Positions 1 to 5,348 of a stretch of 6,562 nt of DNA are shown here, piece after piece (the stretch's first letter is position 1; each line of letters begins with the position of its first letter). Position numbers and translations under genes: made by a program. This stretch comes from RPQK01 sp041946865 (lineage in GTDB: Bacteria > Acidobacteriota > UBA6911 > RPQK01): the NCBI GenBank assembly GCA_041946865.1, contig JBHGBF010000286.1:1-6562 (forward strand), in the 5' to 3' direction. Under the pieces are notes generated by a model, which did no database searches, was not told where the DNA came from, and saw only the letters and a program-made list of their open reading frames with translations.

Positions 1-102
1 CATGATGAACTCCAAAAGCGCCTGCCGCTTCGCTCGCAGAAAACTGAGCGGTTACCCGCCCAGCTGTTTAAGTTTTGTAATTTTCGGCAATTTGTGATGT
101 AG
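1..102 (+). CDS. possible 3' end of an upstream gene (partial)
   Basis: The frame starting at base 1 is open from the window edge to a TAG at 100-102 and gives a 33-residue basic, hydrophilic tail (HDELQKRLPLRSQKTERLPA, then a Phe-rich end). It stops 7 bases before the epimerase start, the spacing expected of an operon. Codon third positions are GC-rich in the first half and AT-rich in the second, so coding is not certain. A second open frame (bases 2-97, opening with two ATGs) overlaps it. I recognise no family. If neither frame is real, this stretch is an AT-rich leader for the epimerase. Confidence 0.25.
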   Translation, partial: HDELQKRLPLRSQKTERLPAQLFKFCNFRQFVM

Positions 103-109
103 TTTTCTA

Positions 110-1096
110 ATGAAAGTGCTCATTACCGGGGGGGCGGGTTTCATCGGCTCGCACCTTTCTGAACACCTCCTGCAGCAAGGCCACCGCGTTTTCGTCCTCG
201 ACGATCTTTCCACAGGCGCCATCGAGAACATCGTTCACCTCAAAGAGAACCCCTGTTTCCACTACACGATCGACAGCATCATGAACATCCCGCTGGCTGC
301 CGAGCTGGTTGACCGATGCGACATCGTCTACCACCTCGCCGCAGCGGTCGGCGTCAGGCTCATTGTTGAAAGCCCGGTCCGCACTATCGAGACCAACATC
401 CGCGGAACGGAGATCATCCTCGACCTCGCCAACAAGAAGAAGAAAAAGGTGATCATCACCTCGACTTCGGAAGTCTACGGGAAAGCGTCGAAGGTTCCTT
501 TCTCTGAAACCGCCGACCTGGTTCTGGGTCCGACCGACAAGGGGCGCTGGAGCTACGCCTGCAGCAAAGCCATCGACGAGTTCCTGGCTTTGGCTTACTG
601 GCGTGAGAAGCGGCTCCCGGTCGTTGTTGTCCGTCTTTTCAATACTGTGGGCCCGCGGCAAACCGGGCAATACGGAATGGTCCTGCCGAATTTTGTGCGA
701 CAGGCTCTTTTGGAGGAGCCGATAACGGTTTTCGGAGACGGCCGGCAGTCACGTTGCTTCTGTCACGTCTCCGACGTGGTCCGGGCCCTGATCGCCCTCG
801 GGCAGCAGCCGGAAGCCATCGGCCAGGTGTTTAACATCGGGTCAGACGAGGAGATCACGATCCTGGAGCTGGCTGAGCGGGTGCGCGCCGCCTGCGGCAG
901 TTCATCGGAAGTCCGGTTCATCCCGTACCGGGATGCGTACGGATCCGGATTCGAGGATATGAAGAGGCGTGTGCCGGATATTTCGAAAGTGACCGCGCTG
1001 ATCGGCTACCGCCCGACCCTTAACCTCGACCAGATCATCGCCAGCGTCATCGAGTATCAAAGATCACTTCTCGGGCTCAGAGTCCAATGCGGCTGA
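110..1096 (+). CDS. NAD-dependent nucleotide-sugar epimerase/dehydratase (extended SDR)
   Basis: This 328-residue protein is a complete extended short-chain dehydrogenase/reductase acting on NDP-sugars in the cytoplasm. The N-terminus carries the Rossmann dinucleotide motif GGAGFIG (residues 7-13), with Asp31-Asp32 at the end of beta-2 suggesting NAD rather than NADP. The catalytic set is Thr119 (in TSTSEVYG), Tyr149 and Lys153 (YACSK). The motif RLFNTVGPRQ (175-184) and the substrate-domain segment VFGDGRQSRCFCHVSDV are typical of the UDP-glucose 4-epimerase / UDP-glucuronate decarboxylase branch. The C-terminal segment GFEDMKRRVPDISK is shared by a group of WcaG-type epimerases without a fixed substrate. 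The ATG is certain because the Rossmann strand begins at residue 2, yet no Shine-Dalgarno precedes it. It converges on the prolyl-activation operon. Exact substrate and reaction (4-epimerisation, dehydration or decarboxylation) cannot be told from sequence. Confidence 0.93.
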   Translation: MKVLITGGAGFIGSHLSEHLLQQGHRVFVLDDLSTGAIENIVHLKENPCFHYTIDSIMNIPLAAELVDRCDIVYHLAAAVGVRLIVESPVRTIETNIRGTEIILDLANKKKKKVIITSTSEVYGKASKVPFSETADLVLGPTDKGRWSYACSKAIDEFLALAYWREKRLPVVVVRLFNTVGPRQTGQYGMVLPNFVRQALLEEPITVFGDGRQSRCFCHVSDVVRALIALGQQPEAIGQVFNIGSDEEITILELAERVRAACGSSSEVRFIPYRDAYGSGFEDMKRRVPDISKVTALIGYRPTLNLDQIIASVIEYQRSLLGLRVQCG

Positions 1097-1150
1097 GTTG
1101 ATGCAATACCACCCCGCCGGGAGTGGCTTGAGCCGCAGCGCTTGAGCACC

Positions 1151-1168
1151 GGGCGCGGCGTGGCGCCC
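1151..1168. terminator. GC-rich hairpin between convergent genes
   Basis: GGGCGC (1151-1156) and GCGCCC (1163-1168) form a 6-bp stem with a 6-base loop, 3 bases beyond the stop codon of the carrier-protein gene and 54 bases after the epimerase stop. It could end transcription from either side, but neither strand has a proper U-run (CTCTTA follows on +), so this is not a canonical intrinsic terminator. Just upstream, GCTTGAGC occurs twice (1126-1133 and 1140-1147). Confidence 0.3.
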
Positions 1169-1171
1169 CTC

Positions 1172-1444
1172 TTACGCCATTCGCATCTGGACGAGGTTGC
1201 GAATGGCGGCGATGGTCTCGAAGTTCTTGAGAACGAGGTCGTCGGGCCGCAGCGCAATGTCGAAGGTCTTTTCGATAAAACCGACCAGTTGCAGGATTCC
1301 CACCGAATCCACGATTCCGTCTTGAATGAGGCGGGTCTGGGCGCTCAGCTGGACCCCGGGGCGATCGTAAAGGAATTGCTTCTGGATGAAGCCGATGAGA
1401 GTCTGATCGATAGCGGACGGCTCAGGGCGTGGGGAAATCGTCAT
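1172..1444 (-). CDS. peptidyl/acyl carrier protein, probably prolyl carrier (PltL/RedO-like)
   Basis: This 90-residue protein is a free-standing carrier domain. Ser47 in the motif GIVDSVGILQL is the predicted phosphopantetheine attachment site; the Asp-Ser and the following helix (VGFIEKTFDI) are typical. Its predicted role is to carry an aminoacyl thioester made by the adjacent adenylation enzyme and present it to the dehydrogenase, as PltL and RedO do with proline. The ATG at 1444 is preceded by AGGA at 7 bases' spacing, inside the end of the ligase gene, and only 2 bases separate ligase stop and carrier start, so the two are almost certainly translationally coupled. A longer in-frame start at 1579 would lie deep in the ligase gene and adds only sequence antisense-like in composition. 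It is last in a three-gene operon. DltC-like D-alanyl carriers are an alternative family match, but the ligase code argues against D-alanine. Confidence 0.9.
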   Translation of the reverse strand: MTISPRPEPSAIDQTLIGFIQKQFLYDRPGVQLSAQTRLIQDGIVDSVGILQLVGFIEKTFDIALRPDDLVLKNFETIAAIRNLVQMRMA

Positions 1445-1446
1445 AT

Positions 1447-3024
1447 TCAGTTCCTGGGGCGGTCGGTCGGGCCCGCAATCAGTTGTCTTTTGTCTATTTT
1501 CCCGGAAGACGTGCGAGGAAGCGTCTGCCGGCTCTCGATGATGTCCGGCACCATATACCGAGGCAATCGGGCGAGGCAATGCGTCTTGAGCTCGCTTTCG
1601 CTGGCCTCGGTGTTTTTCTTGAGGACGACGACGGCTTTGATAAGGTTTCCGAACTGCTCGTCGGGCACGGGCACGGCGGCCGCGATCTCGACGGCCGGAT
1701 GGGAATACAGGGCAGATTCGACTTCTCCCAATTCGATGCGGTAGCCGCGGCTCTTGATCATGTCGTCCCGCCGTCCGAGGAACGCGTAGTTACCGTCTTC
1801 CAGTTCTTTGACCAGGTCACCGGTTCGGTAATAAACATCCGTCTTTTCGCCCAGCTCAATTCGATTCAACACCTCGCGGGTCTTATCCGGCATGCCCCAG
1901 TATCCGCTCATCAGACTGGGGCCTCGCACGTAGAGTTCTCCTTCCTCTCCCGGCGGGACCGGTTTTCGCTCCGGATCCAGGGCGATGACTTCACAACCCG
2001 CGCAGGCTTTCCCGATCGGCAGCGGAGCAGAGTCGTCTTCCGGAACGCGCTCGACCGGGTAACAGGTGCACACGTTGGTTTCCGTCGGCCCGTAAAGGTT
2101 GTAGTAACCGGCGGCGGGAATCAGGCTCTTTAATTGTCGCAGGAACTTGACCGGAAAGACCTCTCCGGCGAACAGAATAAGCCGCAGAGACTCGAGCTTT
2201 CGCTGCTCCAGCAGGCCATGCAGGACCAACCTGGTGAGTACCGAGGGGACGGAGTACCAGACGGTGATCTGTTCCTTTTCGATAAACTGAGCCAGCTCGA
2301 CGGGGAACAGCGAGATTTCCGGCGGGACAATGACCATGCAGGCGCCTGCGGCCGCGGCCCCAAAGACGTCGAAGACCGACAAGTCGAAGTGAAGCGGAGC
2401 ATGATTCGAGAGCCGGTCCGAACAGCTCAGTCGAAATCGGCCGGCCGCCCATTCGACAAAGCTGAGCCCTGCGCGGTGACTGATCATCACGCCTTTGGGG
2501 AAGCCGGTCGAGCCTGAAGTATAGAGAATGTAAGCCTGTCCCTCTGCTTCTCCCTGGCGGGGGATGGGCCTGTCTGCTTCCCGCTGAACATCACCCCATT
2601 CGAGCAGACCGCGACGGGACGTGGTGTCTTTCCCGTCCTCGACCAGCAGGATGAGCTTCAAGAGACTCTCATCGCGCAACTCCAGGCTCTGCACTCTGGC
2701 GGCTGTCGTAATCAGCCCGCTGGTAGCGCAGTTTTCAAGGATATAGGAAGCCCGCCGTGGCGGGGCCAAAGGATCTATCGGGACGTATGCGGCGCCGATT
2801 TTAAGCACCCCGTACAGGGCGGCAATCGAAAGGGCCGACTTGTCCAGGTAAAGCGCGACCCTGGCCGCCGGCCTGATCCCTTGGGTGAGCAACGTATGCG
2901 CCACCTTGTTAGAGAGCCGGTCCAATTCACCGTAGGTCAGCTGTGTGTCCCGAAACCGCACGGCAGGGCGGTCAGGAAACCGGGAGGCGGCGCTCGTCAG
3001 AAGGTCATCGAGAAATTTGGCCAT
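1447..3024 (-). CDS. stand-alone adenylation enzyme, probable L-prolyl-AMP ligase (PltF/RedM/CloN4-like)
   Basis: This 525-residue ANL-superfamily enzyme has one adenylation domain and no condensation or fused carrier domain. All core motifs are present: A3 YTSGSTGFPKG (168-178), A4 FDLS (213-216), A5 NLYGPTET (309-316), A7 YRTGDL (399-404), A8 with GRRDD...KSRGYRIELGEVE (417-435) and the A10 lysine in SSGKIDK (Lys509). Aligned by eye to the GrsA template, the specificity positions are D214, L215, F218, Y257, L284, A286, L310, V318, C319 and K509. As I recall, PltF and RedM read DLLYLALVCK, one conservative change away. Asp214 indicates an alpha-amino acid substrate. Predicted reaction: L-Pro + ATP to prolyl-AMP, then transfer to the carrier protein encoded 2 bases downstream. 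The ATG at 3024 has no clear Shine-Dalgarno; a 24-codon mini-ORF ends 8 bases upstream of it. Proline specificity is inferred; the fold is certain. Confidence 0.94.
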   Translation of the reverse strand: MAKFLDDLLTSAASRFPDRPAVRFRDTQLTYGELDRLSNKVAHTLLTQGIRPAARVALYLDKSALSIAALYGVLKIGAAYVPIDPLAPPRRASYILENCATSGLITTAARVQSLELRDESLLKLILLVEDGKDTTSRRGLLEWGDVQREADRPIPRQGEAEGQAYILYTSGSTGFPKGVMISHRAGLSFVEWAAGRFRLSCSDRLSNHAPLHFDLSVFDVFGAAAAGACMVIVPPEISLFPVELAQFIEKEQITVWYSVPSVLTRLVLHGLLEQRKLESLRLILFAGEVFPVKFLRQLKSLIPAAGYYNLYGPTETNVCTCYPVERVPEDDSAPLPIGKACAGCEVIALDPERKPVPPGEEGELYVRGPSLMSGYWGMPDKTREVLNRIELGEKTDVYYRTGDLVKELEDGNYAFLGRRDDMIKSRGYRIELGEVESALYSHPAVEIAAAVPVPDEQFGNLIKAVVVLKKNTEASESELKTHCLARLPRYMVPDIIESRQTLPRTSSGKIDKRQLIAGPTDRPRN

Positions 3025-3032
3025 CGTTTTTG

Positions 3033-3107
3033 CTATGGGCGATGGACCTGGACGAAGGGGAGTCTTGGTCCACTGTCCACTGGGTCCATGTCGTCCATGT
3101 CGTCCAT
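3033..3107 (-). other. possible 24-codon mini-ORF over the tandem repeat, upstream of the ligase
   Basis: Reading the repeat on the minus strand gives three in-frame ATGs (3107, 3098, 3089) and a short peptide beginning MDDMDDMDPVDSG that ends in TAG at 3033-3035. The ORF starts 5 bases after the dehydrogenase stop and ends 8 bases before the ligase ATG. AGGGGG lies about 10 bases before the second ATG. Because the ligase start has no Shine-Dalgarno of its own, the mini-ORF could deliver ribosomes by coupling. Equally it may be a by-product of the repeat; nothing shows that it is translated. Confidence 0.2.
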
Positions 3108-3110
3108 GCC
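3068..3110. repeat. GTCCAC/GTCCAT short tandem repeat
   Basis: Two copies of the 7-mer GTCCACT (3068-3081) are followed by a GG and then two full copies plus a near-full third of the 9-mer GTCCATGTC (3084-3110), so GTCCAY occurs five times in 43 bases. It fills most of the 88-base gap between the dehydrogenase stop and the ligase start. Such arrays tend to vary in copy number by slippage. It could tune spacing or expression within the operon, or be a neutral dispersed repeat. Confidence 0.8.
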
Positions 3111-3112
3111 CC

Positions 3113-4255
3113 CTACAACCCCATCAGTTGGGCAATCAAGTTGCGCTGAATTTCCGAAGTTCCGGAGAAAATCCTGCTTCCCAGCGCATCTCGCACCTCT
3201 CTCTCGATCTCCAGGTCGGAGAGGTAGCCGTATCCGCCGAAAAGCTGGACGGCGTCGAGGCAGGACTGGACCCAACATTCGCTGATATGCAGCTTCGCCA
3301 TGGCGGCCTCCGCAAACACGGATTTGCCGCTCGCCTTGAGCCAGGCGACCCGATAAAGCAGGTTCCGTGCGGTCTCCAGCCGCAGGCGCATGTCGACCAG
3401 CTTGCTCGACACCAGCTGGAACTTGCCGATGGGTTTTTCAAACTGGCGGCGCTCCTTGGCGTAGTCGAGGCAGCGCTCGAGCAGACGTTCCATGGCGCCG
3501 ACCGCCGGGGCCAGGATGAAGGCTCTCTCCCACTCCATCGCATGAGTGAAGATCGCAGCTCCGGCACCTTCTTCGCCCAGCCTGTTGGAGGCGCCGATCT
3601 TGCAGTCGTCAAAGAAAACCTCGCCGATAGTCGAAGATCGCAGTCCCATTTTCTCGAGCGGCCGCACCGTCAAGCCGGGGGCTTTCTTTTCGACGAGGAA
3701 CGCGGTTAAACCCTGCCATCCCTTGGAAGGATCAAGAGACGCGACAACCAGCAGCAGATCCGCCACGGGTCCGTTAGTCACGAAGGTCTTTGAGCCGTTC
3801 AGGACGTAGGAATCTCCTCTTGGAAGGGCCGTCGTCTTGATGTTGAACGCATCCGAGCCGGCTTCTGGTTCGGCCATGGCGAAGGCGCCGATCCACTCCC
3901 CGGAAACCAGGCGGGGCAGATACCTGCCCTTCTGGGCGTCGCTGCCGAAATTCAGGACCGGCATCTCGCAGGCCCAGATGTGAGCGCTCAGCGAGAAGAG
4001 CAGGCCATTATCGCGGCAGGCGTAACCGAGCGCCTCCAGGCCGGCTACGACCGTCAGCGGATCGGCTGCCGATCCGCCAAACTGTTCGGGTATCGGCAAC
4101 CCCTGGATTCCGAATTCGGCGCACTCGCGCCAGCCCTGGCGGTCGAGCTCTTCTTTGCGGTCCAATTCGCGGACAGCCCGGGCGAGTCGGTCCCGCCCGA
4201 AGCGAATGACTTCCTTGCGGTACTGCTCCTGCTCCGGAGTCCACGAGAAATCCAT
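3113..4255 (-). CDS. acyl-CoA dehydrogenase-fold flavoprotein, probable prolyl-PCP dehydrogenase (PltE/RedW/CloN3-like)
   Basis: This 380-residue protein has the usual acyl-CoA dehydrogenase length and order: helical N-domain, middle beta-domain with the FAD-site signature MAEPEAGSD (about 127-135), and C-terminal helical domain with FGGYGYLSDLEIEREVRD (about 339-356) and GTSEIQRNLIA near the end. The position holding the catalytic Glu in medium-chain enzymes (YEGT) is Ser364 (FSGT). A Glu-Arg pair in AMEWERAFILA puts Glu243 where isovaleryl-CoA dehydrogenase has its base, as I recall for prolyl-PCP dehydrogenases. Predicted role: FAD-dependent oxidation of prolyl-S-PCP to pyrrole-2-carboxyl-S-PCP, or one two-electron step to a pyrroline acyl group. 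The ATG at 4255 is chosen because AAGGAG lies 5 bases upstream; an in-frame ATG at 4291 lacks a ribosome site. It is first in the operon, followed by ligase and carrier. A real acyl-CoA substrate is possible but less likely in this setting. Confidence 0.92.
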   Translation of the reverse strand: MDFSWTPEQEQYRKEVIRFGRDRLARAVRELDRKEELDRQGWRECAEFGIQGLPIPEQFGGSAADPLTVVAGLEALGYACRDNGLLFSLSAHIWACEMPVLNFGSDAQKGRYLPRLVSGEWIGAFAMAEPEAGSDAFNIKTTALPRGDSYVLNGSKTFVTNGPVADLLLVVASLDPSKGWQGLTAFLVEKKAPGLTVRPLEKMGLRSSTIGEVFFDDCKIGASNRLGEEGAGAAIFTHAMEWERAFILAPAVGAMERLLERCLDYAKERRQFEKPIGKFQLVSSKLVDMRLRLETARNLLYRVAWLKASGKSVFAEAAMAKLHISECWVQSCLDAVQLFGGYGYLSDLEIEREVRDALGSRIFSGTSEIQRNLIAQLMGL

Positions 4256-4260
4256 CCATT

Positions 4261-4266
4261 CTCCTT
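4261..4266 (-). promoter_or_regulatory. ribosome binding site that fixes the dehydrogenase start
   Basis: On the minus strand AAGGAG ends 5 bases before the ATG at 4255. It is the best Shine-Dalgarno in the window and favours that start over the ATGs at 4259 (out of frame) and 4291. Confidence 0.75.
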
Positions 4267-4284
4267 CCGCGAAATTCCGCGAAA
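4265..4284. repeat. perfect 10-bp tandem direct repeat in the operon leader
   Basis: TTCCGCGAAA occurs twice head to tail (4265-4274 and 4275-4284), a period of about one helical turn. On the transcribed minus strand it reads TTTCGCGGAA twice and runs into the Shine-Dalgarno of the dehydrogenase gene. Two identical sites on the same DNA face are what a cooperative repressor or activator would use, but a chance duplication cannot be excluded. Confidence 0.7.
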
Positions 4285-4306
4285 CATCCACGTAATCCGC
4301 GGGATG

Positions 4307-4335
4307 ATATTAGCCGGTTTGATGAACCGAGTCAT
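4307..4335 (-). promoter_or_regulatory. candidate sigma70 promoter for the dehydrogenase-ligase-carrier operon
   Basis: On the minus strand ATGACT (4335-4330; 4 of 6 to TTGACA) and TAATAT (4312-4307; 4 of 6 to TATAAT) are separated by exactly 17 bases. This would start transcription near 4300 and give a leader of about 45 bases that includes the tandem 10-mers. Both boxes are imperfect, so this is a prediction only. Confidence 0.4.
4315..4329. promoter_or_regulatory. inverted repeat CGGTT-N5-AACCG, possible operator
   Basis: CGGTT (4315-4319) and AACCG (4325-4329) flank TGATG. The repeat fills most of the spacer of the predicted minus-strand promoter and sits 17 bases upstream of the TATAAT box of the plus-strand gene, so one bound regulator could affect both divergent units. 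The arms are only 5 bp, short enough to arise by chance. Confidence 0.3.
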
Positions 4336-4346
4336 CACTGATCGCG

Positions 4347-4352
4347 TATAAT
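4347..4352 (+). promoter_or_regulatory. consensus -10 box TATAAT before the acyltransferase
   Basis: A perfect TATAAT ends 9 bases before the TTG start of the acyltransferase gene. A TSS about 7 bases downstream would fall at 4359-4360, giving an almost leaderless message. No good -35 lies at 16-18 bases; TTGATG at 4319-4324 would need a 22-base spacer. Confidence 0.5.
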
Positions 4353-4361
4353 AAAGCCACT

Positions 4362-5336
4362 TTGACCAGCAGGTACAAGCGGCTTTCAGACTGGTTTTAT
4401 TTCTTCGGTGTGACGCCGGCGCTGGCTCTGTTCCCGAGGAAAATCGGTTATGCTCTGATGCGGCGCCAGGGGAGGCATATCTGCCGAGTCAACACGGTTC
4501 ACCGCCAGGATGCGAGCCGGAACATCAGCCTGGTCCTTGACGACGAGCGGTGGTCAGCTCTGGCCAAGACGCAGGTGGTCGGAAAGACCTTCGAGATCAT
4601 GGTGGCCGAAGACCTGGACACCTTCTACTTTCCCTTCTGGACGGAGGGCAACATCGGCAAGTATTTCAGTTTCGAAGGGCTGGAGCACATCGACCGGGCG
4701 CGCCGGCTGCGGCGGGGCGCGCTCATGTTCACAGGGCATTTCGGCGCCGTCTGCTCCTCGCTGGTAGCCCTGTCCCTGCGTGGCTATACTCTCAACCAGC
4801 TTTCGCGCGATTCGCGCAGCGAAGCCAGTTTTCCCCCGGCATTCAGGGCTTACGCCCGGCTTAAACTCGCCTGGATGAGGAGAAAGACCGGTCGGGAGAT
4901 GCTCTTCATAAAGGCCGATCAGGGGACTTTCAGCCCGCTTTCATCGGCCTCGGCCATCGTGGAGGCCTACCGGCTGCTGTCTCAAAACGAGATCGTCTCG
5001 ATGGCCGTCGACGTGCCGCCGCAGATGGTCAAGAGTACCGCCAAAGTGGAATTCCTCGGCCGCGAGTGCCTCTTCCCGACAGGCCTGATCAATCTCGCCC
5101 ATCAGTCGAAGGCGCCTGTCATCCCCTTCTTTGTGCTGCGCGACAAAGACCAGATGTGGCGGCAGAAAGTGGTGGTTCAGGAACCGATCACGATGTCCGG
5201 CAATGTCAAAGCCGACCTGCAGAAGTGCGTCGACCGGCTCGGTGACATGATCCGGGAACACCCCGAGCATTGGTATGCCTGGGATTCCCTGAGTCTTTTC
5301 TGGGCGGATCCTGGAAGGGCCGAAAGCGCGGCCTGA
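4362..5336 (+). CDS. LpxL/HtrB-family lysophospholipid-type acyltransferase
   Basis: The protein is 324 residues, the normal LpxL/HtrB length. Family marks are an N-terminal hydrophobic anchor region (about 11-32, WFYFFGVTPALALF), the active-site block MFTGHFGAV with His126, the segment MAVDVPP...VEFLGRECLFPTGLINLA (214-246), then APVIPFF and the terminal HPEHWYAWD. Relatives transfer acyl chains from acyl-ACP to a membrane glycolipid (lipid A in E. coli, mannosides for actinobacterial PatA). The acidic residue five positions after the His in LpxL is Cys131 here, so the catalytic dyad is incomplete or its acid comes from elsewhere. The start is a TTG with no Shine-Dalgarno; the next in-frame ATG, at 4458, would remove the membrane anchor. 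It is divergent from the prolyl operon, 106 bases apart. An acyl acceptor cannot be named; use of the neighbouring carrier protein as donor is a hypothesis. Confidence 0.87.
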   Translation: MTSRYKRLSDWFYFFGVTPALALFPRKIGYALMRRQGRHICRVNTVHRQDASRNISLVLDDERWSALAKTQVVGKTFEIMVAEDLDTFYFPFWTEGNIGKYFSFEGLEHIDRARRLRRGALMFTGHFGAVCSSLVALSLRGYTLNQLSRDSRSEASFPPAFRAYARLKLAWMRRKTGREMLFIKADQGTFSPLSSASAIVEAYRLLSQNEIVSMAVDVPPQMVKSTAKVEFLGRECLFPTGLINLAHQSKAPVIPFFVLRDKDQMWRQKVVVQEPITMSGNVKADLQKCVDRLGDMIREHPEHWYAWDSLSLFWADPGRAESAA

Positions 5337-5348
5337 GTCCATCCTGAC

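Noticed and set aside
420..465. Programmed frameshift at the Lys-rich run (NKKKKKV) in the epimerase
   Set aside because: The run is short and interrupted by Gs, the frame continues intact to a normal C-terminus, and the alternative frames show no useful product.
107..670. 187-codon open frame on the minus strand inside the epimerase gene
   Set aside because: It lies fully antisense to a gene with an intact catalytic motif set, has low-complexity Asp/Val/Arg-rich content and no family features; it is a shadow of GC-rich codon use.
1445..1579. Longer carrier protein starting at 1579 (135 residues)
   Set aside because: The extra 45 residues overlap the ligase gene out of frame and have no carrier features; the ATG at 1444 has a good ribosome site and gives a normal carrier length.
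1429..2133. 234-codon open frame on the plus strand inside the ligase gene
   Set aside because: Antisense to a complete adenylation domain with all core motifs; its sequence shows no domain.
1172..3024. DltA/DltC-type D-alanine activation
   Set aside because: A free ligase plus small carrier resembles Dlt, but the specificity residues match prolyl ligases, and the third partner is a dehydrogenase, not DltB/DltD.
3068..3110. CRISPR array
   Set aside because: Units are only 7-9 bp, head to tail with no spacers.
2945..3709. 254-codon open frame on the plus strand across the repeat and the dehydrogenase 3' end
   Set aside because: It includes the tandem repeat (Pro/Cys/Arg runs) and antisense dehydrogenase sequence; no ribosome site and no recognisable fold.
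4256..4291. Dehydrogenase start at 4291
   Set aside because: No Shine-Dalgarno before it, and the extra 12 residues are translated from the tandem repeat and ribosome-site region.
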